Source of the DNA: Breviolum minutum Mf 1.05b.01
Taxonomy: Eukaryota > Sar > Dinophyceae > Suessiales > Symbiodiniaceae
DNA: 64,000 bases
Reading direction: 5' to 3'
NCBI GenBank assembly: GCA_000507305.1
Contig: DF239322.1
Span: 62,001-126,000, forward strand
Under the pieces are notes generated by a model, which saw only the letters and a program-made list of their open reading frames with translations, searched no databases and was not told the DNA's origin. This document shows positions 24,235 through 34,128 of the stretch, piece by piece; position 1 is the stretch's first letter, and every line of letters starts with the position of its first letter. The position numbers and the translations under genes were made by a program.

Positions 24235-24306
24235 AACCGTGCCAAAATTTTGTTTGAGAAAGCAGCTCGAGCATCAACACACGGGATGCCTTGCTTTCTG
24301 TTCTTG
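24235..24306 (+). CDS. possible AAA+ ATPase Walker B exon, perhaps decayed
   Basis: A 24-codon segment ending in FLFL reads NRAKILFEKAARASTHG and resembles the stretch before Walker B in CDC48/FtsH-type AAA ATPases (usually IFEKARASAPCVLFFDE). Directly after it the frame gives D-G-A-G instead of D-E, so either an intron starts there (a GA donor after TTG at 24306) or the catalytic Glu is lost. No Walker A or second region of homology exon was found nearby, so this may be a fragment. Confidence 0.3.
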
Positions 24307-24888
24307 GATGGGGCCGGCTGTCATAAAGTGTCAGGATTTCTACCAGGCCCATTTGTTGCGTTGTTATGCCGACCATATCGAATCGCAACAGGCATCCCGC
24401 CTTTGCCTTCGGGATTGCCCGGATACCTGAAGCCGACGCAGGGTTTCAGTATGGAGACAGGATGCATGAAGCAACATCCCTAATATTCTACGATACAACG
24501 AACTAAAAAGATGCGTACAGTAGATGCTTATGGCCTCAAAGCATCGCTTGACTCACGGGTACTGAATGTAATCCGGAAGACACAGAAGCACTTTGTGAGC
24601 AAGTTGTTAAGTCCACGTGTTTACGTGTTTGTGCTGAGGTGCATGGTCTCCGACTCTTGGGGAGGTCAAACCTGGGGGCAGCAGTGTCAGGTTGTAGCGG
24701 TTGTAGCCGATGTAGCTCCTGAGCCAGGCTTTCTGAGTTGCACCTCCAAGCAGCTGAAGAGGTTTGTAGGGCTTGGGCAGTCAGGGCCCTCAGTCTTTAT
24801 ATCCTTTTGCAGTGGCGTATGCCACAGCATAAGTCATGCTAGTGGGGGATATATTATTAGATTATTTAAAACAGGCTGGCGCCTGTGG

Positions 24889-24991
24889 CCGCCGACCCGG
24901 GTAATTATCCTGGGGTAGACCTAAGTAGAGTCCCATTTTTTGGGAAAAAAAAAGGCAACTCTACTTTTTCAGTTTCCGGCNGGGTCGGCGG
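24889..24991. mobile_element. short hairpin/MITE-like inverted repeat
   Basis: Terminal inverted repeats CCGCCGACCC (24889-24898) and GGGTCGGCGG (24982-24991) flank about 83 bp. An inner pair AGTAGAGT/ACTCTACT surrounds an A-rich loop. The only ambiguous base of the window (24981) abuts the right terminus, as expected for a hairpin that is hard to sequence. Confidence 0.55.
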
Positions 24992-26773
24992 ATTAATCAC
25001 TTCATGTTTGTTCGAGATAAGGGTTGACAGATATGCGCACAGATCGTGCATGCAACGCTACGACGTCTCAGCTGCGGCACTGTATTGTACATTCATTTTG
25101 CATGAAATCAAACGATTTGAATGACGTGCATCATGAGATGGGATGTGCATACCCGTGGATCCGACAATGCATGCATGAAGGAACGTGAAGGAACACAAAA
25201 TGGAGAAAAAATGGAAAGACAGGGGAGACTTGCAGTGATCTCTGAAATGCTACCCCGGCGAGGTCGTCAACGACAGCAAAGCACCGCCTTTGCCAACTCC
25301 AGGTGCGGATCTCCCAACTTGAGACTTTTGAATGATTATGGACGTGTGGTTCTATGTTTTATGCCCAATCTCTCCAAGGAGTTCTGAGCATCTCCACCTG
25401 CGGGTAATGTGTTGCAACCTGATTTGAGTGGCCAGTTCCATGGCAAGTGTTGGATAGTTACGTTTTTAAGTATTTTTGGTGAAGTACTTACCTACAGCTG
25501 TGGCTACAAATTTTGCAGCTTCACGCTGGCGAAAGCCACATGGGTGGGCTGCATAGCGCATCCAAGCAGGAAGAGTGGAGGACAGGAAAGCAGAGATGCC
25601 CTACGTCTTGCAAGATACGCCGGGGGGTCCCTGTGGAGAGGTGGGTGGAGTGACAGACATGAAGGTGCGGGCGGTGTTTGGACAAGACATCTTTGCTTTG
25701 TTTCCAGAATGTTGTGGACTCAAATTTGTCCTTGGATCGTGTTGTGGGATGCATGTGGTTTGGCTATGGTTGCATTTGAGACTCGACATGGAAAAGAAAA
25801 AATGGAAAATGCAAAGAAATTGGAAAACAAGTTGACTGCTCAGAGTGGTCAAAGAATGAGGCTTGCAACTGCATCATTTCTTCTACTTTGCTTGCGCTGC
25901 CTGCAGTCCCCAGAAGACACACCCCTCGAAATCCCCGAAAGAATGAAGGCCCAATCGCTCATGATGCCTATCTCCCAAGGTCGCACTTTTGCATTCTGGC
26001 AAAGCCCCCTGGATGGACAGTGTGGACCCAAGCGGGCAGGATTCTGATGCCATGACATCAATAGACCTTGTGAGGGGCCCCTTCCAGACAATACTTCCCA
26101 AGCGGAAAACCGATTATATTTCAGCACGCTTTCTTCAATGAGCACTTTGACACGATACCGTTACCCAATAAGCCATTGTTAGAGGCGATGTCCAGGAACG
26201 AATGCACATCATCGTGGTGCGAGATTTTCACAAGGACCAACGCAATCTGACCCAATGGCTTTCATTTTCAGCGGACCTTGGAGGTGTCAGTGTCACACAG
26301 CACTGGGGCAGAGGAAGGCCACTACTCCGCCACACAAGGCATGACTGAAACGCAGTGGGAGCAATCAGTCTTTGGGCCCATGAACCCTCCCGTTCCGCTG
26401 CACAGCGCAGTATAGTAACCTGAGATGCATGAAAAGAAAGAGCATTCTGATTCTAGTCATCTATGTGTTCATTATCAAAGGAAGTCTAGCTGAGAAACTT
26501 CCCAGTTACGCCTATTAGTGTTGCTGTGAGCCGACGGCTTTGAGGGGGCTTGGTCAAAAAGGCTAAAATTACAAAACTGATTGTTCGTTTTGTGGGGGGG
26601 CTAGGAGCTGAATCGTTTAATTGTTGCAGCTGAAGGGCCATGTCCATGTGCTATGAGACTCCCCAGTACAGCACACTGTCACCACCTGTAGCACTCTCCA
26701 TGCGCTGAGTGCCAGGGCATGGTAAAGATAGTCGCAGGCTTCAGGAGACGGGTCCTCGAGTGAAGATGCGCGT
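24992..26773. other. no well supported gene; one long ORF
   Basis: A 212-codon plus frame runs 25409-26047 without an ATG at its start. Its middle (25575-25700) is also open and protein-like in another frame, so the coding frame is unclear. No motif recognised. Confidence 0.3.
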
Positions 26774-27298
26774 TTATGCGATGGGGTAGGTGGATAGATT
26801 CAGATGGACGGATGAATTGCAATCTTCGTTTGCTGGAATCCCAAGTTGTGCAGGCTTTTCTGAATAGAACAATTTTGCGGAGGGTTTTGAATGCTGCTTT
26901 ATTTGCCACAGCCTCTTTTTGAGCATAGGCAAGATTTTGACACGGCTTTGCCAATCGGGTAATCTTAGCAAGGGTTCATCCACATCATATCTGCGGATCG
27001 GGGTCGACGACTTGCAGGACTGGATCATGGAGAAGTTGGGTCCAAAACACCCAATTGCCTGACACTCAGCTGACCAGCAGGGCCTTGCCTTTTTGGACAG
27101 CAAAGCCGCTAGTGCAGGGGGCACAATCTGCAAACATGATTCCGAAATTGCCGCAAAAGAGGAGGAGCATGTGTAAATCGAAAACGAAAGGAGGTTGGAA
27201 TCATTCCGAAGCGTGTATGTTCGTATCTTGTTCGTATAAATCCAGTCCAAGTTATTGGGACTTCCGATGGGCTGTCCCATCAAGACCTTCCTTCTCAT
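26774..27298 (-). CDS. hypothetical 174-codon ORF, minus strand
   Basis: Begins with ATG (27298) and runs 174 codons to a stop. It contains Trp/Arg-rich stretches (LPDWQSRVKILPMLKKRLW). An ORF of this length is uncommon by chance here, but the strand disagrees with all neighbouring exons and no family is recognised. It may be a remnant of a mobile element. Confidence 0.25.
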   Translation of the reverse strand: MRRKVLMGQPIGSPNNLDWIYTNKIRTYTLRNDSNLLSFSIYTCSSSFAAISESCLQIVPPALAALLSKKARPCWSAECQAIGCFGPNFSMIQSCKSSTPIRRYDVDEPLLRLPDWQSRVKILPMLKKRLWQIKQHSKPSAKLFYSEKPAQLGIPANEDCNSSVHLNLSTYPIA

Positions 27299-27301
27299 CA
27301 G

Positions 27302-27454
27302 ATGGCTCTTGAGGCTCTGGATGCTTCAGCTGCTCATGGCCTCTTACATCGTTTGGTGCATATCCCTGGTGGGAGAGCTCTTGTGACGTAGCAGTTTGAA
27401 GATGTTCATGTTCTTTCTTTCATGAAGCTTGTTCCTGAAAATTTGCGGAGATGA
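27302..27454 (+). CDS. two possible short exons, unknown
   Basis: ATG at 27302 just after TCATCAG gives MALEALDASAAHGLLHRL with a possible CTG|GTGGGA donor at about 27369. A GTAGCAG acceptor at 27393-27394 then opens a frame reading FEDVHVLSFMKLVPENL to a TGA. Both are coding in character but too short to identify, and their phases are not proven compatible. Confidence 0.25.
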
Positions 27455-27793
27455 ATCATCCTACATGGAGGTGATTGAGGAGGTCAGACCGTGAAGATCA
27501 AAGATTTTACTATACTAGTGGTGTGCTTGAAGAATATTGACAAATACTGTAGATGGTTCAGTTGATCCTGTGTCGTCTTGTCCCATGTTTTGGCTTGAAT
27601 CGGAGCTGCTTGGACAGAGTTGGCAAATCAGATTCTCTTTCCCACCACCACGAAGGGCCACAAGCAATGACAATCTCACATTTTAATGCATTTTGGGCAA
27701 CCCTGTCAGCAGGTTCCCTCCTTAGAAATACTTCGCAACTCACCCACAGATATACACCCACAAAAAGCAAATTTGCATATTCATGTCACCAAC

Positions 27794-27952
27794 ATGGCAC
27801 CAAAACCACAAGCCAAAGAGATATTGAAGCATCTGCGACTGCAGCTGGGTACCCTGTCTGCAGCCATGCGATCTGCTCTGGCCTCTGGTGCCATTGGCTT
27901 GGGAGCCGTGGCCTTTGTTTTGTGGCGACGTGGCAGCCAGGGGCCTAGCTGA
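27794..27952 (+). CDS. small protein or terminal exon with one membrane segment
   Basis: ATG-initiated 52-residue frame ending in TGA. Residues 1-20 are basic and helical (KEILKHLRLQLG). Residues 26-44 form a hydrophobic Ala/Gly-rich helix ending in VLWRRG, a positive stop-transfer. It could be a small tail-anchored or organellar membrane protein, or the last exon of a larger one. Family not recognised. Confidence 0.35.
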   Translation: MAPKPQAKEILKHLRLQLGTLSAAMRSALASGAIGLGAVAFVLWRRGSQGPS

Positions 27953-28031
27953 GCAGCAGACGGTTGCTACGAGTTCTTTTCAAGTCAACTTATTTGAAGC
28001 GACTTAGCTTGCAGAAATGCAAGTGCACTGG

Positions 28032-28194
28032 AACAAGTGAGCAATGAAAAAACCCTGGTTGGTTAGGGTATATAGGGCATTATACTACCCAGTTATATAG
28101 GGATTATAATAAACCAATATAAGGATCCCTATTAATCAACCAGTATAATGGAAAGTAATGAGGGTTTTTTTCGTGGCTCTAAGTAACAAGTGAG
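28032..28194. mobile_element. small TIR element between direct repeats
   Basis: GAAAAAACCCT at 28046-28056 and its inverted counterpart AGGGTTTTTTTC at 28161-28172 bound about 125 bp of AT-rich, internally palindromic sequence with repeated TATAGGG/CCCTATT blocks. A 10-nt direct repeat AACAAGTGAG lies outside it at 28032-28041 and 28185-28194. This is the layout of a MITE or introner-like element; the direct repeats are a few bases removed from the termini, so their status as target duplications is tentative. Confidence 0.6.
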
Positions 28195-28356
28195 AATGAA
28201 GGCCTCCAGAACACCAAATAGGCCCTGTACCAGCGTGGTTGTAGTCTACCCTGAAATATAGTCATCAGGCCCAAGAGCCCGAAGTTCAAGCTTCTAACTT
28301 GCAAACACCTAGACAAACAATGACAAACATTAATGAATCGGGTTTCTGCCTAATAG

Positions 28357-28495
28357 GTTTGTGATTGCGTGGGAGCCTCCATGCATCAAAACTCGTCTCG
28401 GTCCCACTACACTTGGCATCTCAGATCGGCGTCCTCGAGATGCGGATGTGAAGACCAGCGATGTCGCAGAGGAGGCCTTGATTGCATGGGAATAA
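28357..28495 (+). CDS. terminal exon, unknown protein
   Basis: After a TAATAG acceptor, 1 nt plus 45 codons reach TAA. The sequence is clearly coding in character (TRLGPTTLGISDRRPRDADV then VAEEALIAWE). The word IAWE occurs near both ends. It follows the 28-kb TIR element by about 160 bp, so that element is probably in the upstream intron. No family recognised. Confidence 0.45.
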
Positions 28496-28821
28496 ACCTA
28501 AGATGCGGGGGCCAGTGGTGGGAGTCTTTTTGGGGTGCCTCCGCACTCCTGTGCATAGTCTGGGCCTTTTGGTCCTTTGTCACGCACGCACACACAACCA
28601 ATCAGTTTTGCTTAGCCCAGTGACGCAGACATGTAGATGTCGGTGTCGGACACATCGGCATTCAACAGTCGTATCTTAAAGGACCATGCGGTCCTATGTA
28701 CGAACAGTGTGAAACGCTGCTTCACACGCTGAATACATACCTTGCATTCACTTGCAATCACTTGCATTCTTGACAGCCTTCATCAACACTATATCGACTT
28801 TAACAGATGGTAGACGATGAT

Positions 28822-28964
28822 GGGTGACTTGTGTGCCTGACTTCTGGAGTGAGGTTGCGCATGAGCCCGTCAAGACGGATGTCACTGTCCCAACAACAAA
28901 TTCACCCAAAAATTTATCCGCCGGGGCCAGGGTCCCAGCACAAAAGCTGCAAGACACACAGAAC
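28822..28964 (+). CDS. possible internal exon
   Basis: The frame contains NLSAGARVPAQKLQDTQN and ends at a consensus AAC|GTGAGT donor (28965). A convincing acceptor in phase was not found, so the start is approximate. Confidence 0.27.
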
Positions 28965-31279
28965 GTGAGTTTGGATGTGATTTGTATGTGGCAACATCGT
29001 TCGTTTTGCTCGCCTGGCATTGAATCATAGATCGAACATGTGTGCTTTTAACCCTCACATGGTTTTTTTCTGGTATCACCTCCCTACATCTGAGGCAGTT
29101 GATTGCTGCAACACTATATATATAATCTAAAGCATCCATATTGCATGAGAGCTTTACTGGTTGGAATGGCAAATGCATGCTGCAACTTCGGCAAGAGTTA
29201 TGAGGCTTCTTGGGCGGCACAGGCTGTTCAGGCTGCGCGGGCGCTTAGCGGTCTCAAATCAACTCGTCAAGTCAAGGAATGTGACAGACGAAACCTGGGA
29301 CCTCATTGAATCGAATCAATCTGAGGCCAGAGATGCCATGGCTATGAAAGAGGCCGGGGGGCGATGAGAACACCTTCCATGAAAACACAAGTGATATTTT
29401 GGAGCACTTGGGGTCACCCAGCTTTCTATCATCCCATTTGCATGTGGACTTTGGGCAGGCTGCCCAAACGTGATTGACAAAATAGGAAATCGCCCCGAAA
29501 AATCAGGTGCACTCCCACAAGGCCATCCCTTTGTTGGAACATGCTGGAACCTTCTAAGGAAGCGAATGGTGGCAACACTCATGCTACACTGGGAGCGTTT
29601 GAGGGCCAAGCAGCCCACGGGTCATTCGCCGTCCTGGGCAGGTTTGGGGGTTGAAATTGAAGGGCCTATGGCCTGTGACCTTTTATAAATACATATTTAC
29701 ATTTAATTTACATCACATGCTTCAGCCTACGGTTTTGGTGAAGGGCACATGCTTCAAGCGATTTCAAGCGATTTTGGCTGTGAGAACTTGGTTTGGTGCG
29801 CTAGCCTTCGAATTAAGATGCTGCACTGCTGACTAAGGCCTGCTGTTGTGACAGGCTGGGCTGCGGCAGTGGGAGGCTTTGCTCAGGGGTCCTTGCGTTT
29901 GCCACCCAATTGTTACCCAGTTTGAAATCAAACCGCTCCTTAGCGAGGTGGGCATGTGCAAATAGGCTCACATAGGAGAACAGTAAGAGATGCTGTAGAT
30001 TCCAGGTGTTGGCGGGTGTTTCGGGCTGGCACTTGGTAGCTGTGTTTGGTTCAAGCTGCGCGCGGCATATGCTGACATAGCATTCTGTGTATCCAAGGAG
30101 CCGGCTCGGTACCTCTGTAAGGTGCTATGCCGTTCCTCGATTTTTTGGGGGTTGATGGCTTGCTGGATGCCTTGTCGTACGCAAATGCCGGCGGCCTCAG
30201 CGTTGATTGGAGGGGGTCCTTTGGGTCTTTGCCCTGACTTCAAAAAGAGTTACGTAACATGAGCATGATCCAGCGTTGGTCTGCATACAAAAAGCCCGCC
30301 GACAAAATGAACATGCCTTGGCATGCACCAGGGCTGTCCAGCGCCACGCAATACGGGTCTCAGTTCTTTTTGGCCCACGGTCCAATAATGTCTCTGAACG
30401 GCCGGAATTCAGCTATCAAAAAACATGGGGCGAATGCCCTGAGCTAAGTGTTGATTTCTGGCAAAGGTCATGAATTTTGTCTTGATCTACCTTCAACATG
30501 GACCTATCAAAAGGCATCAACTAGCACACCTATGCCTTTCATTTGACATCTACCAAGCGAATCATCTACCGACTGTATAGCATGGATGAAATCAGACATT
30601 GATTCTACTTCTGGACAGTTCTGGACTTTCTGTGGTGTCTGAGAATTGAATCACCAAATACCCACGTCTGTCGGGGGTGCTACTTTTCATGGGATCCAAC
30701 AAAAATCCAGTGATTTGGTGATTGGAGGGAGGGTAGTCTTTCTTTTATGCTGCCGGATTCTTGATACAATGGGTTGCATGAAATCATGCACCGCACTTGG
30801 CATTTCTGGGAGCAAACTCTCAGCATCATTCCTCGGATTCATATCACAAGGATGAGCCACGGTCAAAATAAGCGACCAACTTAGTAAGAAAGGGATGGCA
30901 AAGGTTCCCGAGATTCATAACACTCTGTAAGACGATAGGCCCTCTTAAAAACGATAGCCCCAATGCATCACAAGTTATGATTGTGCACGACCGGACCATA
31001 CCGGAGCTGTTCTTTTGCGTGTCATCGTCGTAGAAGTTGGAGAGACAAATGTTCCTGCAGATTTCTGGCACATTTTGCCCGTCGAAACGATAACCGTAAG
31101 GATAAGGATAAAATAAAAGTAAGGACGTGTGACGTGTTCACAAAAATGCCTTTCACTCCGTACCAAATGCTTCAGATCTGAGGGGTGGAACACCACAGAA
31201 TGCTACATGTTGATGGCTTAGAGGTGGACTGACAAAAGGTAGACGAGAAGCTGATAAGAACTCGATGTCATACTGGACA
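28965..31279. other. no well supported gene
   Basis: A coding-like patch at about 29225-29367 is open in two frames, one reading NVTDETWDLIESNQSEARDA. A 62-codon ATG frame at 30259-30447 (SMIQRWSAYKKPADKMNM) could be a small exon. No splice-consistent model was obtained. Confidence 0.3.
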
Positions 31280-31615
31280 CTACACAGTCCCTTTTTTCCA
31301 CCCTCTTTAGTCCCTTTTCCACCCTCTTTCTCTTTCTTTTTTTCTCCGTTTTTCCAAGTTTTTTTTTTCGACCTCGAACTTTCAACCTGCTATGTCTCTC
31401 GTTCCACCTCTTCAAAAAAGCAACAAAAAAATTCCAACGGCAAAAAGAAGCCATAAGAAACCATAAAAGGTGGAACATCTGTTTGGAAAGTCCTAAGGTT
31501 ATCTAAGGTTGAAAAACTTTCCGAAAGAAAGGGAGGAACCTTTTGAAGGTTGAAAGAATAACCTGGAGGTTGGAAACAAACTTCCAGGGTTGAAAAGAAA
31601 TCCCCTTCAATATAT
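31280..31615. repeat. strand-asymmetric pyrimidine then purine tract
   Basis: 31280-31345 is rich in CCCTTTTCCACCCTC and CTTTCTTTTT-like pyrimidines. 31470-31610 is rich in purines with repeated AGGTTGAAA and TTCC/GGAA words. The two halves are loosely complementary, suggesting a degenerate inverted repeat. Confidence 0.45.
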
Positions 31616-31901
31616 GTTTGCATGGGATCAGGCAGGGTGTTTGCTTCATCCATCATCTAATTTTGAACAAGAGATTTTGGATTCCGTTGGGGAATGACAA
31701 TCTTCATTGCTTCTTGAGCTACAGTGCTGAAGAAGAACGCTGTGATGAGTGAGAGTGGCCTTGATCATATTCAAAGATGTCGCAAGTACCTGTTCATAGC
31801 GGAATAGTTCCAGCTTCTCAAGTGAATGGCTCAGTGGCATCCGTGTTCGGACGCTATATGCGATCTAATTTTATTTTTCATTATTATCTTTTCCCTTGAA
31901 G

Positions 31902-32050
31902 TCCTATCTCTGAGCGAATCCTCTCGACCTTTGCATCCGGAAGCAGCAAAGTCCTTCAGGCTGTGACCTTGGCACGCCTTGCCTGTACCAGTCGGATGGG
32001 AGCGGTGGCGGCCCATGAGGCATCGCGCTGGTTGGTTTGGACTTATGCAG
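31902..32050 (+). CDS. internal exon, unknown helical protein
   Basis: A long T-rich tract and CCTTGAAG acceptor precede a clean frame containing ILSTFASGSSKVLQAV and GAVAAHEASRWLVWTYA. A GCAG|GTTGCA donor follows at 32051. GC-rich third positions contrast with the AT-rich upstream intron. No domain recognised. Confidence 0.45.
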
Positions 32051-32415
32051 GTTGCATGAGGACTAATCAATTCAGCTGACTCTTGCCATTCTTTGCTGCG
32101 TACTTAACCTGTCTATATATCGTAAGCCCGTCTGCCTGCAGCAAGCTGATGCTATGAAATAGGTTTGATTTACTGTAGCACGGTAACACCTTTGCCGTGT
32201 TTTGAGGCCCAACAGCGGCCTTCGCTTTGTGTGGTCAAGGCTTGGGATGCCGGATCGTGCTGGGCGTGCTTTTCTTGCGGATCTAAGTTGGACCATTCGA
32301 CAAGCAGGATGTAGGATGGACCGGGTGCATCTTGCGATTTATTTATTTATTTACTTATACTTATTTGTTTTTATTCATTTATTATATATTGTTTTTTAAC
32401 CACCAGCGCTTCCAG

Positions 32416-32735
32416 GGAAGCCTCGAGACTGTCCAAGAGGAGTTGAGACAACAGTTGGCGGCGAAGCCCACCGTGGTTTTTGTTCAGTACTCAGTGGGCC
32501 ATCATGACGATGACGAAAAGCAGGCCTCACCATGGGTGGAAAAAGTCCAAGCTGGTTGGGGGGCAAATCACCTGGTATCGCATGTGGATGTCACAGATTC
32601 AGGGATGTATGATAGGATATGACCTGGCTGTTTCATGCGCCGCTGCTTTGCTGACAGGATGAGTTTGAGGCTGAGATAGCGAATTTCATCTCAAAAAAAC
32701 TGCCACCAACAGCCCAGGCAGGAGGAAAAACATGA
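32416..32735 (+). CDS. two exons of an unidentified gene, possible GA-AG intron
   Basis: Exon 32416-32595 (60 codons) follows CTTCCAG and contains TVQEELRQQLAAKPTVVFV and SPWVEKVQAGWGAN. Exon 32658-32735 follows CTGACAG, reads DEFEAEIANFISKKLPP and ends at TGA. They join in phase only if the 62-nt intron starts with GA (ACA|GATTCAGG), a donor type reported in dinoflagellates. Alternatively the first exon reads on to the TGA at 32620. The product is unknown. Confidence 0.42.
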
Positions 32736-32985
32736 GATTGGGTAGGAACTGGCGTGCAAGATCATACCATCAATGAGTTGCCTTTTGGGAAAGTCAGTAG
32801 CCAATGTTGCAATGGTGCTTGCACTCGCAAACGAAAGAATGGACACACATCCAAACTTTTCCGGACACTTCTGAACAAAAAGCCCTGAAGACCCTTGTGT
32901 TCAGAGTGGCCTCCCCTTTAATCAGGCTGAAATTTGATATATGTTGCCCTTTCCTATCCTATCCATTTATGATCATTTCCTTCAG

Positions 32986-33186
32986 TTCGCAAAAGTTCAG
33001 CAAACTTCTTGGCAGGTGCTGGGTGGCAGCACTATGTCGCTGCAATGCGCTTGGTTTCCCAAAGATGCAACTGGAAGCGCCAACACCAAAAGCGCAGCAA
33101 GGAAAACCACGCCGGGAGCCTTTGGTGCTAGGGGTGTTGAAAATGCGGATTTGTACATGTGCTTAATTGTGCTTAATTGTGCTTAA
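32986..33186 (+). CDS. exon, unknown protein
   Basis: The best polypyrimidine tract of this area (CCTATCC...CCTTCAG) precedes a frame with AKVQQTSWQVLGGSTMSL and KTTPGAFGARGVEN. A possible AGG|GTGTTG-type donor occurs near 33132; otherwise the frame runs into the 10-bp tandem repeat and stops. Same strand as the preceding exons, possibly the same gene. Confidence 0.42.
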   Translation, partial: FAKVQQTSWQVLGGSTMSLQCAWFPKDATGSANTKSAARKTTPGAFGARGVENADLYMCLIVLNCA

Positions 33187-33197
33187 TTGTGCTTAAG
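33157..33197. repeat. four tandem copies of GTGCTTAATT
   Basis: Perfect or near-perfect 10-bp unit repeated about four times, the last copy ending in GTGCTTAAG. Confidence 0.85.
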
Positions 33198-33228
33198 TAT
33201 CTCGAGGTGATTTCTGACATTTTCGGTC

Positions 33229-33600
33229 ATGGCATCGGTGGCATCATTATTTCGTATAGTGATTGGTGTGACTCCTTTGGGTCAAACTGGGTCCGATGGT
33301 TGTAGGCCATTCCATCCAATTGTCAAAAGCATTCAAAAGGGCAATCATTTGGTATCGGTGCAGCAGAAATTGCCCACTTTTGTGGGATCTTCGACATGTG
33401 GATGCACGGTGCGTTGCCAAGACATCCAAGCGGCCTCGAGGCTGGACGTCCGCAGCCGCGACCGCTGTGAAGTGGCTGTCTTGGCAGCCACACTTCCAGA
33501 GGCGACAGCTCCAAACCAGAGTCGCAGTATTTCCGAGTTGGCTCCACCGAGCTTGGCCAATCAGATCCAATCAGCCAATCATATGAATAATAATGATTAA
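33229..33600 (+). CDS. hypothetical ATG ORF, 123 codons
   Basis: ATG at 33229 opens 123 codons ending TAA in an AT-rich tail (AATAATAATGATTAATAAT). The second half is Ala/Ser/Arg-rich (DIQAASRLDVRSRDR). Other frames are also open here because of high GC, so the coding frame is uncertain. Confidence 0.27.
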   Translation: MASVASLFRIVIGVTPLGQTGSDGCRPFHPIVKSIQKGNHLVSVQQKLPTFVGSSTCGCTVRCQDIQAASRLDVRSRDRCEVAVLAATLPEATAPNQSRSISELAPPSLANQIQSANHMNNND

Positions 33601-33837
33601 TAATATATGAGATACATTGAGATACGCTAATTAGGATCTTGTAGGAATAGAGGTGGGGACGTTTCGAGTTCAACTGGACAAATCTTGCTGCCACTGACTT
33701 CTGGCAACTAGGATGCATTGACAAAAGGCCAAAAGGCTTTCACAGGCTGAAGTATTGCTGTGGCCAAAGAACATTCGCGGTTTAGCTTGTGAGAGTAGAT
33801 GTTCGTTTGGTCCTTCTCGCGAGAGGCCAAAGCAAAG

Positions 33838-33996
33838 GCTTTCCATGTGACGCCAACTCAAACAAGAGCTTCGGCTTCGGATAGTGAAGATGAGGACTTG
33901 GATTGGTCGTTACATCTTGCTGCAGGGGCTTGGATTCGTATCAATCCAAAAAAGCTGAGCTGTCGCCGCAGGCCACAACCATACAACCATAGATAG
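33838..33996 (+). CDS. exon with acidic linker, unknown
   Basis: After a CAAAG acceptor the frame reads ASASDSEDEDLDWSLHLAAG, an acidic serine-rich linker followed by a hydrophobic stretch and a basic end. The 3' splice site inside the frame is not fixed. It could be an N-terminal exon of the FIST gene downstream. Confidence 0.38.
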   Translation, partial: AFHVTPTQTRASASDSEDEDLDWSLHLAAGAWIRINPKKLSCRRRPQPYNHR

Positions 33997-34077
33997 CACA
34001 ATGTAAAGCAACCGATGCCCCATGCCCTGCTTGGCCTTTTGGTCAAGCGCATGCCGCACGCCTTGTGACCATGGAAG

Positions 34078-34128
34078 GACTCTTATTCTATGGAAGATTC
34101 AGATCAGGAAGACCTCCAAGAGAATCAG
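34078..34128 (+). CDS. short acidic exon
   Basis: GAAG acceptor, 17 codons (YSMEDSDQEDLQENQ) and a consensus CAG|GTACGG donor. Phase 0 at both ends. Probably belongs with 33838-33996 and possibly with the FIST gene. Confidence 0.38.

Noticed and set aside
33323..33724. 133-codon minus frame overlapping the plus ORF 33229-33600
   Set aside because: GC-rich segment open in several frames; the strand opposes the neighbouring exons.
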